A DNA stretch of 64,000 bases from Paenibacillus pabuli NBRC 13638 (GCF_001514495.1 NZ_BCNM01000019.1:62001-126000); one strand, 5' to 3'; shown: positions 16,622 to 26,331, counted from the stretch's first letter. Notes: a model not told the origin generated them from the sequence alone. Numbers and translations: made by a program.

Positions 16622-17734
16622 TTAATCGTTGTTATTGTTACGGGAACGATTGCGCAAAAATGTCGGAATATCCAACTGATCATTGCTCGGCTGATTTCCA
16701 AACGGACGCAGGTTCGGCGAACGAGTATCCACAGGCTCACTCGCTGGAGCTGGTTTACGTCCTGGTGGTGGGGGAGCAGGTTTATCTTCAAAGCCAGTCG
16801 CGATGACCGTAACCTTGATCTCCTCCTTCAAATCTTCGTCAATGATCGCACCAAAGATCATGTTCACTTCCGGATCGGAAGCGGATGTAACGATCTCCGC
16901 TGCTTCATTAACCTCATACAGGGACAGATTAATGCCGCCCGTAATGTTCATGATGACACCACGTGCACCTTCGATGGACGTTTCCAGCAAAGGACTCATG
17001 ATGGCTTTACGAGCTGCTTCAGCGGCACGGTTCTCGCCAGTCGATTCACCAATACCCATTAGCGCAGATCCACGCTCATGCATGATCGTTTTGACGTCTG
17101 CAAAGTCAAGGTTGATCAGACCCGGTACAGCGATCAAGTCAGAGATACCTTGTACGGCTTGACGCAGTACATTATCTGCTTGACGGAACGCTTCAAGCAT
17201 TGGGGTCTTTTTGTCTACAATCTCAAGCAAACGATCATTTGGAATGACGATCAGCGTGTCCACTTTTTCCTTGAGAGCTTCGATACCTTGCTCTGCATGG
17301 CTGGAACGTTTACGTCCTTCAAATGTGAACGGGCGAGTAACTACACCCACGGTAAGTGCACCGCACTCTTTGGCAATTTCTGCAATCACCGGAGCCGCAC
17401 CTGTCCCCGTACCGCCGCCCATACCCGCTGTAACAAATACCATGTCTGCACCTTTCAAGGTGTTCATGATCAGATCGCGGGATTCTTCCGCTGCTTTTTT
17501 ACCTACATCCGGGTTGGCGCCAGCGCCAAGACCACGGGTTAATTTATCACCGATTTGCAACTTGTGCTCGGATTTCGCCAGGTGTAGTGCCTGTGCATCC
17601 GTATTCACCGTAATAAATTCAACACCTTGTACACCATTTTCAATCATTCGGTTGACTGCATTGCTTCCGCCGCCGCCTACACCGATGACTTTAATTTGAG
17701 CCAAGCTCTCCATCTCGAAATCAAATTCCAACAT
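16622..17734 (-). CDS. ftsZ: Cell division GTPase FtsZ
   Basis: A 370-aa tubulin-like GTPase that forms the Z ring. The N-terminal nucleotide motif KVIGVGGGGSNAVNRM and the tubulin signature GGGTGTGAAP (about residues 104-113) are intact. A proline-rich linker (PAPPPPGRKPAPASEP) leads to the C-terminal binding peptide LDIPTFLRNR, which contacts FtsA and SepF, and an asparagine-rich end. GGGGAG lies about ten bases before the ATG at 17734. It follows ftsA by 150 bases and ends the transcript. Confidence 0.97.
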   Translation of the reverse strand: MLEFDFEMESLAQIKVIGVGGGGSNAVNRMIENGVQGVEFITVNTDAQALHLAKSEHKLQIGDKLTRGLGAGANPDVGKKAAEESRDLIMNTLKGADMVFVTAGMGGGTGTGAAPVIAEIAKECGALTVGVVTRPFTFEGRKRSSHAEQGIEALKEKVDTLIVIPNDRLLEIVDKKTPMLEAFRQADNVLRQAVQGISDLIAVPGLINLDFADVKTIMHERGSALMGIGESTGENRAAEAARKAIMSPLLETSIEGARGVIMNITGGINLSLYEVNEAAEIVTSASDPEVNMIFGAIIDEDLKEEIKVTVIATGFEDKPAPPPPGRKPAPASEPVDTRSPNLRPFGNQPSNDQLDIPTFLRNRSRNNNND

Positions 17735-17884
17735 ATTATTCCATCTCCCCCTCAATGTGCATGGATGGCCCGTCCAATTTTTTGATTGAACCGAATCAAT
17801 TTCATATATCGACGAACGAAAGCGTTTATTTTAGAACCAGCGCATTCAAACGGCTTCAGAATTGTATGAAATGGATTCAACCTG

Positions 17885-19171
17885 TTATATAAATTCGCTG
17901 AACATATTTTTCAGCCGTTCGAACAGACCCGGTTTCTGCTCCGATTCCTGGGCCACATTCGGCTTAGGACGGTTGGTCGGTTTTTTGTTGTTATTATTAT
18001 TGTTGTTGTTATTTCCACCGCCGTTGTTGATCGAGGGACGAATACGCAAACTGCGGATTACACTATGCAAAATGCCGACTCCGCTCGTGAAGCCTGGGTC
18101 ACGTACACCGATATAATCCGGCACCGCAACTCGTACCGAAGCAGCAAGCTCATGCTGAGCTACCTGCAGAACACCCGGCATAGAGACCGTACCTCCCGTT
18201 AGTATATAACCTCCAGGCAGATCATTGTAACCAAGACGTTTCACTTCTTGAGAAATCATCTGGAATATTTCCTGAACCCTAGGTTCGATAATAGCCGCCA
18301 GATCCTCCTGAGAGAACTCCTTGTCTACATTGCTGCCGATCCGGGTTACTTTGAACATAACGTCCGCAGCGGCATCATCCAGCCAAGCGCAGCCATATTT
18401 CAATTTCACTTTTTCGGCTTGATCTGTTAATGTGCGAAGACCATAAGCGATATCGTTGGTTACAAACTCCCCGCCAATCGGCAGCGTTGAGGTTGCAACG
18501 AGACTGTCTTCTTCAAAGATGGCAATGGTTGTCGCCCCGGCTCCAATATCAACAAGCACGGAACCCATCGTTTTTTCATCCTTGGACAATGCAAGCTGAC
18601 CTGCTCCAAGTGACATGAGTACCAGATCACTTACTTTCAGACCCGCTTTTTCTACGCAGCGCAAAAGATTATGTATCGCGGTTTTTGCACCCGTAATGAT
18701 CGTCGCCTCCACTTCCAGACGAACACCAATCATACCACGGGGGTCCTGTATGCCCTCCAAGCCGTCTACAACATACTGCTTGGCTACAACATCAATAATT
18801 TCCCGTTCCGGTGGGACCGCAATCACTTCGGCTGCTTTCAACACCCGCTCCATGTCTTCTTCTCCGATTTCACGATCCTCGTTAGACACTGCCACGACGC
18901 CGTGACTGCTCATCAGTCCGATATGATTTCCTGAGATTCCAACATATACTTCGGATATTTGAATACCTACCATACGTTCTGCATGATCCACTGCATTACG
19001 GATCGATTGCACCGTTTGATCGATATCTACGATTACACCTTTGCGAATTCCCTCCGAGTCGGCAGATCCAACTCCAATAATATTAAAGGTTCCATTATTC
19101 ATTTCCCCAATAATAGCGCGAATTTTGGATGTACCGATGTCCAAACTAACAATGATGTCATTGTTGCTCAA
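17885..19171 (-). CDS. ftsA: Cell division protein FtsA
   Basis: A 428-aa actin-fold ATPase that tethers FtsZ to the membrane. Visible are phosphate-1 DIGTSKIRAIIG, phosphate-2 LVDIGAGATTIAIFE and the adenosine motif GGYILTGGTVSMPG, then a low-complexity linker of nine consecutive asparagines near residue 390 and a C-terminal amphipathic membrane helix (GLFERLKNMFSEFI). The start is a TTG nine bases after AGGAGGT. A SigH-like promoter lies about 60 bases upstream. The linker is encoded by mixed AAC/AAT codons, a site prone to length variation. Confidence 0.95.
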   Translation of the reverse strand: MSNNDIIVSLDIGTSKIRAIIGEMNNGTFNIIGVGSADSEGIRKGVIVDIDQTVQSIRNAVDHAERMVGIQISEVYVGISGNHIGLMSSHGVVAVSNEDREIGEEDMERVLKAAEVIAVPPEREIIDVVAKQYVVDGLEGIQDPRGMIGVRLEVEATIITGAKTAIHNLLRCVEKAGLKVSDLVLMSLGAGQLALSKDEKTMGSVLVDIGAGATTIAIFEEDSLVATSTLPIGGEFVTNDIAYGLRTLTDQAEKVKLKYGCAWLDDAAADVMFKVTRIGSNVDKEFSQEDLAAIIEPRVQEIFQMISQEVKRLGYNDLPGGYILTGGTVSMPGVLQVAQHELAASVRVAVPDYIGVRDPGFTSGVGILHSVIRSLRIRPSINNGGGNNNNNNNNNKKPTNRPKPNVAQESEQKPGLFERLKNMFSEFI

Positions 19172-19232
19172 GTCTGTGGCACCTCCTGACTCCAAATAGT
19201 AAAATACGTTCGGGTTTAAACACTCTTAAAAC

Positions 19233-19261
19233 ATATTCAACACACTTAAGGCTTTCCCTCT
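19233..19261 (-). promoter_or_regulatory. SigH-type promoter upstream of ftsAZ
   Basis: On the minus strand AGAGGGAAA (19253-19261; eight of nine against RNAGGAWWW) and GTTGAATAT (19233-19241; full match to RNNGAATWW) are spaced by 11 bases. Bacillus ftsAZ has a SigH promoter that raises division protein levels at the start of sporulation. The rest of the 292-bp gap up to divIB holds a GC-rich hairpin near 19410-19432 and no gene. Confidence 0.65.
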
Positions 19262-19463
19262 TTTTTCTACAATTTTTTTGGGTGCCAAGATCTGGTTGCG
19301 AGACATAAAACCTTGAAGAAAAAAGAAGGAGGCAACTCAGGTGCCATAAGTTCAAGTGTATCATTTTTTCTTCGTCTCAGAAAGAACAACTTTCAGTGGT
19401 ACACAGGGGCTAAACCCCGCCCCCGCCTGGTTTTGCAATACAATTTAAACAAAGAAGGCGAAA

Positions 19464-20231
19464 TCAGGGTGTAGCTCCTGGCTCAGCATCTTCTTCAGGG
19501 TTGTCCGGAACGAAAGGCACGTACGTATCGGCCTCCAGCATCGTAATCTTCCCTGGTCGCTCCGTCTCAATGACTTGATTAAGATATTCCACCTTATCGG
19601 ATAATAGAGAAACGGTTGTAATGACTTCAAACTGTGACTTGGTATACATCCGGATCTGATCCGGAAATGAAGGTGTAGGATTCGGAATAATCTCCGAAAT
19701 ATCAGTCGTCAGTTCATTCGGGATCTTCGCCAATGTTTCACTCAGTTTGGTCTTGAGCGGATCATTGGCTTTCCACTGGGTCAAAATCGGTTTCTCTACA
19801 GCAACTCCGATCGTGGCAGGAACCGTAAGGCTCGTCCCGCTTGCCAGTATGGCTTTTAGCGTACCGTCAGAAGCGAGTTCATACGCTACCGTTGGATATT
19901 CCTGGACTTTGATATGAATAATGCCGGGGAATTGTTTATCCACCGTTACAGATGATACCGCCTTGTTCGTTTTCAGCCGTTCAATCACTTCCGCCGAGCT
20001 TGTACCAAAAAACTGTTCCCCTTCTTTCAGGCCGCTCTTCTCCAGCAATTCCGAAGTTGTAGTATATACATTACCCGTAATCTCAATTGCCGAAATCCGG
20101 CTCATGGAAGAACGAAAAAAAAGTACAGCAAGTAATACAATAAAAAGTAGTAAAAGAATAAATACAATTTTACGGCTTGTGTTTCGTTTGGGCCGATTCT
20201 TCTTCAGAACCGGAATTTGGCTTTTAGGCAT
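19464..20231 (-). CDS. divIB: Cell division protein DivIB/FtsQ
   Basis: A 255-aa bitopic protein: basic cytoplasmic tail (residues 1-20), one transmembrane helix (about 21-40), a POTRA domain beginning ISAIEITGNVYTTTSELLE, the beta domain and an acidic tail. It forms the DivIB-FtsL-DivIC complex that activates septal synthesis; ftsL lies upstream in the same cluster. GGAG is eight bases before the ATG. A 58-bp gap with a C-run hairpin separates it from murA. Confidence 0.92.
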   Translation of the reverse strand: MPKSQIPVLKKNRPKRNTSRKIVFILLLLFIVLLAVLFFRSSMSRISAIEITGNVYTTTSELLEKSGLKEGEQFFGTSSAEVIERLKTNKAVSSVTVDKQFPGIIHIKVQEYPTVAYELASDGTLKAILASGTSLTVPATIGVAVEKPILTQWKANDPLKTKLSETLAKIPNELTTDISEIIPNPTPSFPDQIRMYTKSQFEVITTVSLLSDKVEYLNQVIETERPGKITMLEADTYVPFVPDNPEEDAEPGATP

Positions 20232-20256
20232 AGGTCGCGCTCCACAAAGCCTCTGG

Positions 20257-20278
20257 CCCCCTTCCCTTAAGAAGGGGA
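20257..20278. repeat. Short palindrome between murA and divIB
   Basis: CCCCTTC and GAAGGGG flank a six-base centre (CCTTAA). No T run follows on the minus strand, so it is not a classical terminator; it resembles the palindrome at 8348-8366. Confidence 0.45.
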
Positions 20279-20289
20279 CTCAAAGGACG

Positions 20290-21573
20290 TTAATTGGCAA
20301 AATCCAGCTGTTTCGAAACGGAGGACTGTCGCTCCACGGAAGCTCCAAGACTCTGAAAAAGCTTCTCGATGCGATCGTACCCTCTGTCAATATGATGCAC
20401 TTGCTCCACAACCGTCTTGCCCTGAGCAGCAAGGCCAGCAATGACTAAGGCTGCACCTGCACGCAGATCAGTTGCTTCTACTGTAGCCCCGTACAGTCGG
20501 GGAACACCCCGGATAAATGCTGCGTTCAGGTCTACCGAAATATCGGCACCCATAACATTCAGCTCATCCACATGTTTAAACCGGCCCTCGAATACAGTCT
20601 CCTTCATCACACTGAACCCGTCCGCCAGACTGAGCAGCACCATGATTTGCGACTGCAGGTCTGTAGGAAATGAAGGATACGGAGAAGTCACAATACGGTC
20701 TACTGATTTGGGACGACTCATACAGCTCACCGTCATTATATCATTGCAGACTGTGATTTGAACACCAGTGCGCTTCAACACATGTATAAGTGAAGTAAGA
20801 TGGGCCGGATTGCAGTGTGTAAGCGTTACATTCCCTCTGGTTGCTGCGGCTGCAATCATCACGGTTCCTGCAACGATTCGATCAGGTATAATCTCGTAAG
20901 AACAAGGATTGAGTTTCTCCACACCGTTAATCGTAATCGTATCCGTACCGGCACCAATAATTCGTGCACCCATGGCATTCAGGAAATGTTGCAGGTCCTG
21001 TATTTCAGGTTCTCTCGCTGCATTATAGATCGTTGTTGTACCCTCAGCCGTCACAGCTGCCATCATAATATTCTCAGTTGCTCCTACACTGGGGAAGTCC
21101 AGATGAATGTCTGTCCCCACCAGCTTGCGTCCCCGACAGATGATCTGCTGATCCTGCTCTTCAATTGAAGCTCCGAGCACTTCCAGGCCCCGGAGGTGAA
21201 GATCAATTTTACGTTCTCCTATGGCACAGCCACCTGGCTGGTACACGGATACTTGCCCAAACTTAGCAAGCAAGGGGCCCATCAAAAAAATGGAAGAACG
21301 CATCTGCTTCATTAGATCCTCAGGCACATCATATGACCGAATGGACGACGTATCTATCGTCACTGTTCCTTGTTCATGCCGACACGTGCATCCAAGCCGT
21401 TCCAGGATATACAGCATCACTTCAATGTCCAGCAAGTGGGGTACGTTGTGCAGCGTAACTTCTCCATCTGCCAACAAACTTGCGGCCATGATCGGTAAAG
21501 CGGCATTTTTTGCTCCATGGATGCGTATGGATCCTGAGAGGGGTTTCCCGCCTTCAATCACCAATTTGTCCAA
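20290..21573 (-). CDS. murA: UDP-N-acetylglucosamine 1-carboxyvinyltransferase
   Basis: A 427-aa EPSP-synthase-fold enzyme that adds enolpyruvate from PEP to UDP-GlcNAc, the first committed step of peptidoglycan synthesis. The active-site cysteine is C116 in YQPGGCAIGERK, so fosfomycin sensitivity is expected; the K22/N23 pair in HGAKNAALP is present. The start is TTG after GGAGGTGA. It sits 17 bases behind murB, inside the dcw cluster, whereas Bacillus subtilis keeps its murA paralogues elsewhere. Confidence 0.96.
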   Translation of the reverse strand: MDKLVIEGGKPLSGSIRIHGAKNAALPIMAASLLADGEVTLHNVPHLLDIEVMLYILERLGCTCRHEQGTVTIDTSSIRSYDVPEDLMKQMRSSIFLMGPLLAKFGQVSVYQPGGCAIGERKIDLHLRGLEVLGASIEEQDQQIICRGRKLVGTDIHLDFPSVGATENIMMAAVTAEGTTTIYNAAREPEIQDLQHFLNAMGARIIGAGTDTITINGVEKLNPCSYEIIPDRIVAGTVMIAAAATRGNVTLTHCNPAHLTSLIHVLKRTGVQITVCNDIMTVSCMSRPKSVDRIVTSPYPSFPTDLQSQIMVLLSLADGFSVMKETVFEGRFKHVDELNVMGADISVDLNAAFIRGVPRLYGATVEATDLRAGAALVIAGLAAQGKTVVEQVHHIDRGYDRIEKLFQSLGASVERQSSVSKQLDFAN

Positions 21574-21590
21574 TGTATCACCTCCGGGGT

Positions 21591-22496
21591 TTACCGCTCA
21601 CCCACTACGAAGACTTCCGGTACCAGGTTAATACCGTTTTGAGATAATATAGTGCTCTGTATATGCTGCATAAGGGTGATAACGTCCTCTGCTGTCGCCT
21701 GCCCTGTATTGACAATGAAATTGGCATGCATGGTGGATACCTGTGCGCCTCCCTGAGTCATACCTTTAAGTCCCGCTGCTTCTATCAGTCGGGCAGCATG
21801 ATCACCGGGTGGATTTCGGAATACGCTGCCTGCACACGCCATCTGCAGTGGCTGTGTACGTCTCCGGCGGTCTTTGTAAGCCGCCATCGCTTCCGAAATG
21901 ACCTTGCGTTCTCCTTGCTGGAGTTCAAACGTAGCCTCCAGCACAATGCCTCTCCGCTCGTGCAGAACAGAGTGCCGATACGCAAATTCCATGTCCTCCT
22001 TGCTGTAACGTACCAATTCTCCTGTCTCCAAGACAATCTCAGCGGATTGAAATATCCGTGACACATCCGATCCATGGGCACCAGCGTTCATGTATACGGC
22101 TCCGCCGACCGTTCCGGGGATGCCGCTGCCGAATTCCAAACCGGTCCACTCTTTTTTGGCAGCAACCACACTAAGTTTAACAAAGGAATGTGCCGCTCCT
22201 GCTGTTACGCCTTTTTCATGAAACTCGGCATAATCAAAGCCTTCTCCCGGTTTCACGACAACTCCGCGTATTCCTTTGTCAGACACCAGCATGTTGGAAC
22301 CCCGTCCGAGCTGCATCCAGGGAATCTGATGCTCGTGCAGCAATTGGATGAGATTGACCATTTGCTCCTTGTTTTCCGGTATGATCAGCGCATCTGCAGG
22401 ACCGCCGATCTTCCATGTGGTGTATTTGGCTAACGGCTCGTTTTCAAGAACTTTGCCGACATTGTTCTGGGATAGTAGCGATATCCACTGCTGCAT
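21591..22496 (-). CDS. murB: UDP-N-acetylenolpyruvoylglucosamine reductase
   Basis: A 301-aa FAD enzyme that reduces UDP-GlcNAc-enolpyruvate to UDP-MurNAc with NADPH. FAD-binding features PADALIIPENKEQ and GRGSNMLVSDKG are clear; the proton-donor serine lies in CAGSVFRNP and the acidic partner in LVPEVFVVG at the C-terminus. Length fits the type II class of Firmicutes. AAAGGAGG lies eight bases before the ATG at 22496; the frame extends 30 codons upstream without a better start. Confidence 0.95.
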   Translation of the reverse strand: MQQWISLLSQNNVGKVLENEPLAKYTTWKIGGPADALIIPENKEQMVNLIQLLHEHQIPWMQLGRGSNMLVSDKGIRGVVVKPGEGFDYAEFHEKGVTAGAAHSFVKLSVVAAKKEWTGLEFGSGIPGTVGGAVYMNAGAHGSDVSRIFQSAEIVLETGELVRYSKEDMEFAYRHSVLHERRGIVLEATFELQQGERKVISEAMAAYKDRRRRTQPLQMACAGSVFRNPPGDHAARLIEAAGLKGMTQGGAQVSTMHANFIVNTGQATAEDVITLMQHIQSTILSQNGINLVPEVFVVGER

Positions 22497-22646
22497 ATTT
22501 ATATCCTCCTTTACTTCAAAACCGATGAGCACGCTGCTGTTTTCGTTACTGCAGTAAGTGCTGCGGCGCCATGGAACGATTGTCACAATTTATACGGTAT
22601 CTTATGTCAGTCCCGCCGCGTGTGTGACAAACGCCCAAAACGCACT

Positions 22647-23756
22647 TTACCGCCCTGCAGCAAGACGCCGAATCTCGCTCACAAGCACTTCGGCTGCATC
22701 AGGTTTACCCAGTTTTCGGGAGGCTTCAGCCATCCTTCTGCGTGCCGGTTCATCTTTCATAATTCCAGCAACCGCTTCATATAACGACTGCCCTGTGAGA
22801 TCCTTTTCCAGCATGGTGAGTGATGCACCGCCACCCTCAAGCGTGCGGGCATTCGCCTCCTGATGATTATTCGTCACGTTAGGTGACGGAATCAGGATGG
22901 ACGGAATGCCAAGAGAGGTGATCTCGGCAAGGAATGAAGCCCCTGCACGATTCACGATCAGCGACGTACAAGCAAGAACCTCAGGCATATTGTGTACGTA
23001 AGGCAGCACATGCAGATGATTCGGCATGGTACCAAGTGAGCTGCGAATGGCTTCACGTGTTTCATCAAAATAGGAATCGCCTGTGACGTAAACTACATGC
23101 ACATCATCAAGCTGTTCCAGCATTGGTGCCATGTCCACCATGGCCTTATTAATTGCTTTCGCACCACGGCTGCCGCCAACCACAAGAACAACTCTGCTGT
23201 TCATCGGTACACCCAGCGTCGCAAAGCCACGGTCACGGCTGGCCTGAGCTACCGTGGTAGCTCTTGGATTGCCGGTATACACCACCCGTTTGGCTCCGGA
23301 AAATGCCTTTTCCGACCCTTCAAAACTAACAGCTACCGTATCCACATACCGGGTCAGGAATTTGTTAGTCAATCCGGGAATGGCATTCTGCTCATGAATG
23401 ACACTTGGAATACCGAGTTTAGCTGCCGCATACACGACAGGTCCACACACATAACCACCGGTACCAATGACGACATCGGGCTTGAATTCCTTGAGCATTT
23501 TTTTGGCTTTGCGAACACCTTGAAGAAATCTCATGACCGTCTTCAGATTGTCTATGGATAACTTTCGGCGAAAACCTGTAATATCAATCGATTGAAACGG
23601 AATATTTTCCTGCGGCACCAGTTTGCTTTCCAGCCCTCGGGTACCCCCAATATATAGAAATGTCGAGTCGGGATTCTCCGCCTCACATTGTCTTGCTATA
23701 GCAACGGCCGGGTAGATATGACCACCTGTACCGCCGCCGCTTAGAACGACTCGCAT
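22647..23756 (-). CDS. murG: UDP-GlcNAc:lipid I N-acetylglucosaminyltransferase
   Basis: A 369-aa GT-B glycosyltransferase that converts lipid I to lipid II on the inner face of the membrane. The N-terminal GGGTGGHIYPA loop and the C-terminal donor site NRAGASFLAEITSLGIPSILIP are present. GAGGTGA lies seven bases before the ATG at 23756. Its start region overlaps the end of spoVE's coding direction by a few bases upstream (spoVE stop at 23764), so the genes are only 7 bases apart. About 150 bases separate it from murB. Confidence 0.95.
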   Translation of the reverse strand: MRVVLSGGGTGGHIYPAVAIARQCEAENPDSTFLYIGGTRGLESKLVPQENIPFQSIDITGFRRKLSIDNLKTVMRFLQGVRKAKKMLKEFKPDVVIGTGGYVCGPVVYAAAKLGIPSVIHEQNAIPGLTNKFLTRYVDTVAVSFEGSEKAFSGAKRVVYTGNPRATTVAQASRDRGFATLGVPMNSRVVLVVGGSRGAKAINKAMVDMAPMLEQLDDVHVVYVTGDSYFDETREAIRSSLGTMPNHLHVLPYVHNMPEVLACTSLIVNRAGASFLAEITSLGIPSILIPSPNVTNNHQEANARTLEGGGASLTMLEKDLTGQSLYEAVAGIMKDEPARRRMAEASRKLGKPDAAEVLVSEIRRLAAGR

Positions 23757-23763
23757 CGTAGAT

Positions 23764-24861
23764 TCACCTCGCATAACGGGATAAGTTTAATAATATTCCT
23801 AGTGCTGTCAACATCAAGGTCAGAGAGGATCCGCCATAACTGATAAGGGGAAGTGTAATCCCCGTAACGGGCATAAGCCCAATAACGACACCGATGTTAA
23901 TGATGACCTGTACAGCCACCATACCCACGATCCCGACGCCCAGCAGACTTCCAAAAGCATCCGGTACTGTCATTGCTACGCGCATCCCTCTCCACACCAG
24001 TAACAGAAACAGCAATAATACAATCATTCCACCAATGAAGCCAAGCTCTTCTGCCAAAATGGAAAAAATAAAATCCGTTTGCGGCTCAGGTACATAACTG
24101 TATTTTTGCCGACTCATGCCCAGCCCCAAGCCCGCAAGTCCTCCGGGACCGATCGCATATAAAGATTGAATGATCTGATACCCAGCACCAAGTGGATCAG
24201 ACCACGGGTCCAAAAAAGCGGTTATTCGCTGTAACCGGTAAGGAGCTGCTGCAATCAACGCGGCAAACCCTGCTACCCCGCCAAGGGCCAGCAGCAAAAG
24301 ATGCTTCATGCGTGCTCCTGCCGTAAAAATAATAAGCATAGATGCACCCAGCATTACGGTGCCTGTCCCTAAATCGGGCTGAAGCATAATAATACCAAAG
24401 GCTAAACCAATCAAGCCAAGCGGTGGCAGAAGCCCCGTAGTGAACGTTTTGATTTTACCAGGTTCCTTGCTTAACCAGTGAGCAAGAAACAGGTTCATGC
24501 CCAATTTCATGAATTCCGAAGGCTGTATGCCGAATGAGCCAATGCCCAACCAGCTCCGCGCTCCTCCACGAACTACTCCGATGCCGGGAATCAGCACCGC
24601 AATCAGCATAATAAAACAGGCAATCAGTATAGGCTTGGCATATTTTCTCCAGACCCGATAGTCCACATTGGCGGTAACAAACATGGCAGCAAGCCCAAGT
24701 CCAGCGAACAACAGCTGTCTTTTGACAAAGTAAAATGAATCACCATAGTCATGGAAAGCAAGTACCGAGCCCGCACTATAGACCATAATAATGCCGATGG
24801 CAAGCAATGCCAGAATACAAATCAGGAGCCAGATATCCGGCGCCGGTCGCGACTGTTTCAT
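23764..24861 (-). CDS. spoVE: SEDS glycosyltransferase SpoVE
   Basis: A 365-aa polytopic SEDS protein (about ten transmembrane helices), a lipid II polymerase paired with a class B penicillin-binding protein. Conserved segments include SYVPEPQTDFIFSILAEE and PVTGITLPLISYGGSS. Place in the cluster between murD and murG fits SpoVE, which builds the spore cortex with SpoVD; the vegetative FtsW of Bacillus lies elsewhere (near ylaN). Since no other SEDS gene is in this cluster, a dual role in division cannot be ruled out. AAGGGGTGG precedes the ATG. Confidence 0.9.
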   Translation of the reverse strand: MKQSRPAPDIWLLICILALLAIGIIMVYSAGSVLAFHDYGDSFYFVKRQLLFAGLGLAAMFVTANVDYRVWRKYAKPILIACFIMLIAVLIPGIGVVRGGARSWLGIGSFGIQPSEFMKLGMNLFLAHWLSKEPGKIKTFTTGLLPPLGLIGLAFGIIMLQPDLGTGTVMLGASMLIIFTAGARMKHLLLLALGGVAGFAALIAAAPYRLQRITAFLDPWSDPLGAGYQIIQSLYAIGPGGLAGLGLGMSRQKYSYVPEPQTDFIFSILAEELGFIGGMIVLLLFLLLVWRGMRVAMTVPDAFGSLLGVGIVGMVAVQVIINIGVVIGLMPVTGITLPLISYGGSSLTLMLTALGILLNLSRYAR

Positions 24862-24883
24862 CAGGAGGCCACCCCTTGCATGG

Positions 24884-24911
24884 AAGTAGGGGCTTTTCCA
24901 CCCCCCTACTT
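24884..24911. repeat. Hairpin overlapping the murD stop
   Basis: AAGTAGGGG and CCCCTACTT form a nine-base inverted repeat spaced by ten bases, reaching into the murD stop codon and covering most of the 48-bp murD-spoVE gap. There is no T run, so it may act on mRNA stability or coupling instead of termination. Confidence 0.6.
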
Positions 24912-26331
24912 ACAAGTTATGCGCCGCCTCTTTAAAAATGCGTCCCCGCTCTTCATATGAAGCAAACATGTCCCAGCTTGCGCACGCCGGTGATAACAAG
25001 ACGACATCACCTGGAGCTGCAAGCCGCGATGCTTCCAGCACGGCAGCGGTTAACGTTTGGGCAGCGTCCTCCTCATTATCGACGACCTTAATTTGCTTTA
25101 ATCCAGCCAATTCAGCGACCTTGGCAATTTTCGTGCGTGTTTCTCCCAGAGCGACTACAGCTTTCACACGCTCCTGGAACAATGGTAGCAACTCCATCAT
25201 ATCTGAGCCACGATCCAGCCCTCCGGCAATGAGTACAACCGGCTCCTTAAATGAGTTCAGCGCCATTACGGTTGCCTTGGAGTTGGTCGCCTTGGAATTG
25301 TTGTAATAGTTGGCTCCATTATGCTCAAGCACATACTCAAGACGGTGTTCAACCCCCTTGAAGTCAGCCAGCGGCGCAGCAAGCACAGAAGGATCGGCTC
25401 CAGCGGTCACAGCGATCGCTACTGCTGCCAATGCATTCCCCACATTGAATCGTCCTGGGATTCCGATGTCTTCCACATCAATAATGACGTGATGGTTGCC
25501 CTGACCGTCTGCATAGATCACCTGGCGCTTCACATCATCCTCTTCCCCATCCACGTATGGCGGATCAGCATAGACCCCTGCTTCAAGCGTCTCTGTCAGT
25601 GAGAATGGGAGCAGTCTTGCCTTGATATAAGGGACCAGTCCGCGGCATACCGGATCATCCCAGTTCAGAATAGCTACATCTTCCGGCTGCTGGTTGGAGA
25701 ACAATTTGGCTTTGGAAGCCACATAATCATCCATGTCCCCATGGTAGTCCAAATGAGTTTCCGCCACGTTTAGCAGAGTGGCAATCCGTGGACGGAACTC
25801 AGCTGTGCCTTTTAGTTGGAAACTGCTAAGCTCCACCACCATCCAGTTATCCGCAGAAGCCTGCTCTGCCGCCTCACACAATGGCGTTCCAATATTGCCG
25901 GCAACGATAGGTTTCAAACCGGCATGCTCCAACATGTTGCCTACCCATGTTGTGGTGGTTGTTTTCCCATTGGAGCCCGTGATCCCGATTATAGGGGCAG
26001 CGCATAAATGATAAGCGACCTCCACCTCAGTTACTACTTCGATACCCAATGCAAGAGCTTGCTGTACAGGAGGTGCTTGATACGGAATGCCCGGATTTTT
26101 GACGACAAGCTTCACATCGCGATGGATCAAGCCGTCTGGATGCCCTCCGCATACAACAGAAATTCCCAAAGCCTCCAATTCGGATGCTTCGGGACACTGT
26201 TCTCTCTCTTTTTTATCATTAACTATAACTTTGGCGCCTGCACGATCTAATACTTTGGCAACCTGCACACCGCTCTTCGCGAGTCCAAGAACAACCACTT
26301 GTTGTCCACGATATGATTCTGGATGGTTCAT
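24910..26331 (-). CDS. murD: UDP-N-acetylmuramoylalanine--D-glutamate ligase
   Basis: A 473-aa Mur ligase that adds D-glutamate to UDP-MurNAc-L-Ala. The N-terminal UDP-binding domain starts VVVLGLAKSGVQVAK, the ATP P-loop is GSNGKTTTTTWVG (about residues 117-129), and the C-terminal domain has YNNSKATNSKATVMAL. AAGGGG lies nine bases before the ATG, and the mraY stop is 3 bases upstream. Confidence 0.96.
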   Translation of the reverse strand: MNHPESYRGQQVVVLGLAKSGVQVAKVLDRAGAKVIVNDKKEREQCPEASELEALGISVVCGGHPDGLIHRDVKLVVKNPGIPYQAPPVQQALALGIEVVTEVEVAYHLCAAPIIGITGSNGKTTTTTWVGNMLEHAGLKPIVAGNIGTPLCEAAEQASADNWMVVELSSFQLKGTAEFRPRIATLLNVAETHLDYHGDMDDYVASKAKLFSNQQPEDVAILNWDDPVCRGLVPYIKARLLPFSLTETLEAGVYADPPYVDGEEDDVKRQVIYADGQGNHHVIIDVEDIGIPGRFNVGNALAAVAIAVTAGADPSVLAAPLADFKGVEHRLEYVLEHNGANYYNNSKATNSKATVMALNSFKEPVVLIAGGLDRGSDMMELLPLFQERVKAVVALGETRTKIAKVAELAGLKQIKVVDNEEDAAQTLTAAVLEASRLAAPGDVVLLSPACASWDMFASYEERGRIFKEAAHNL

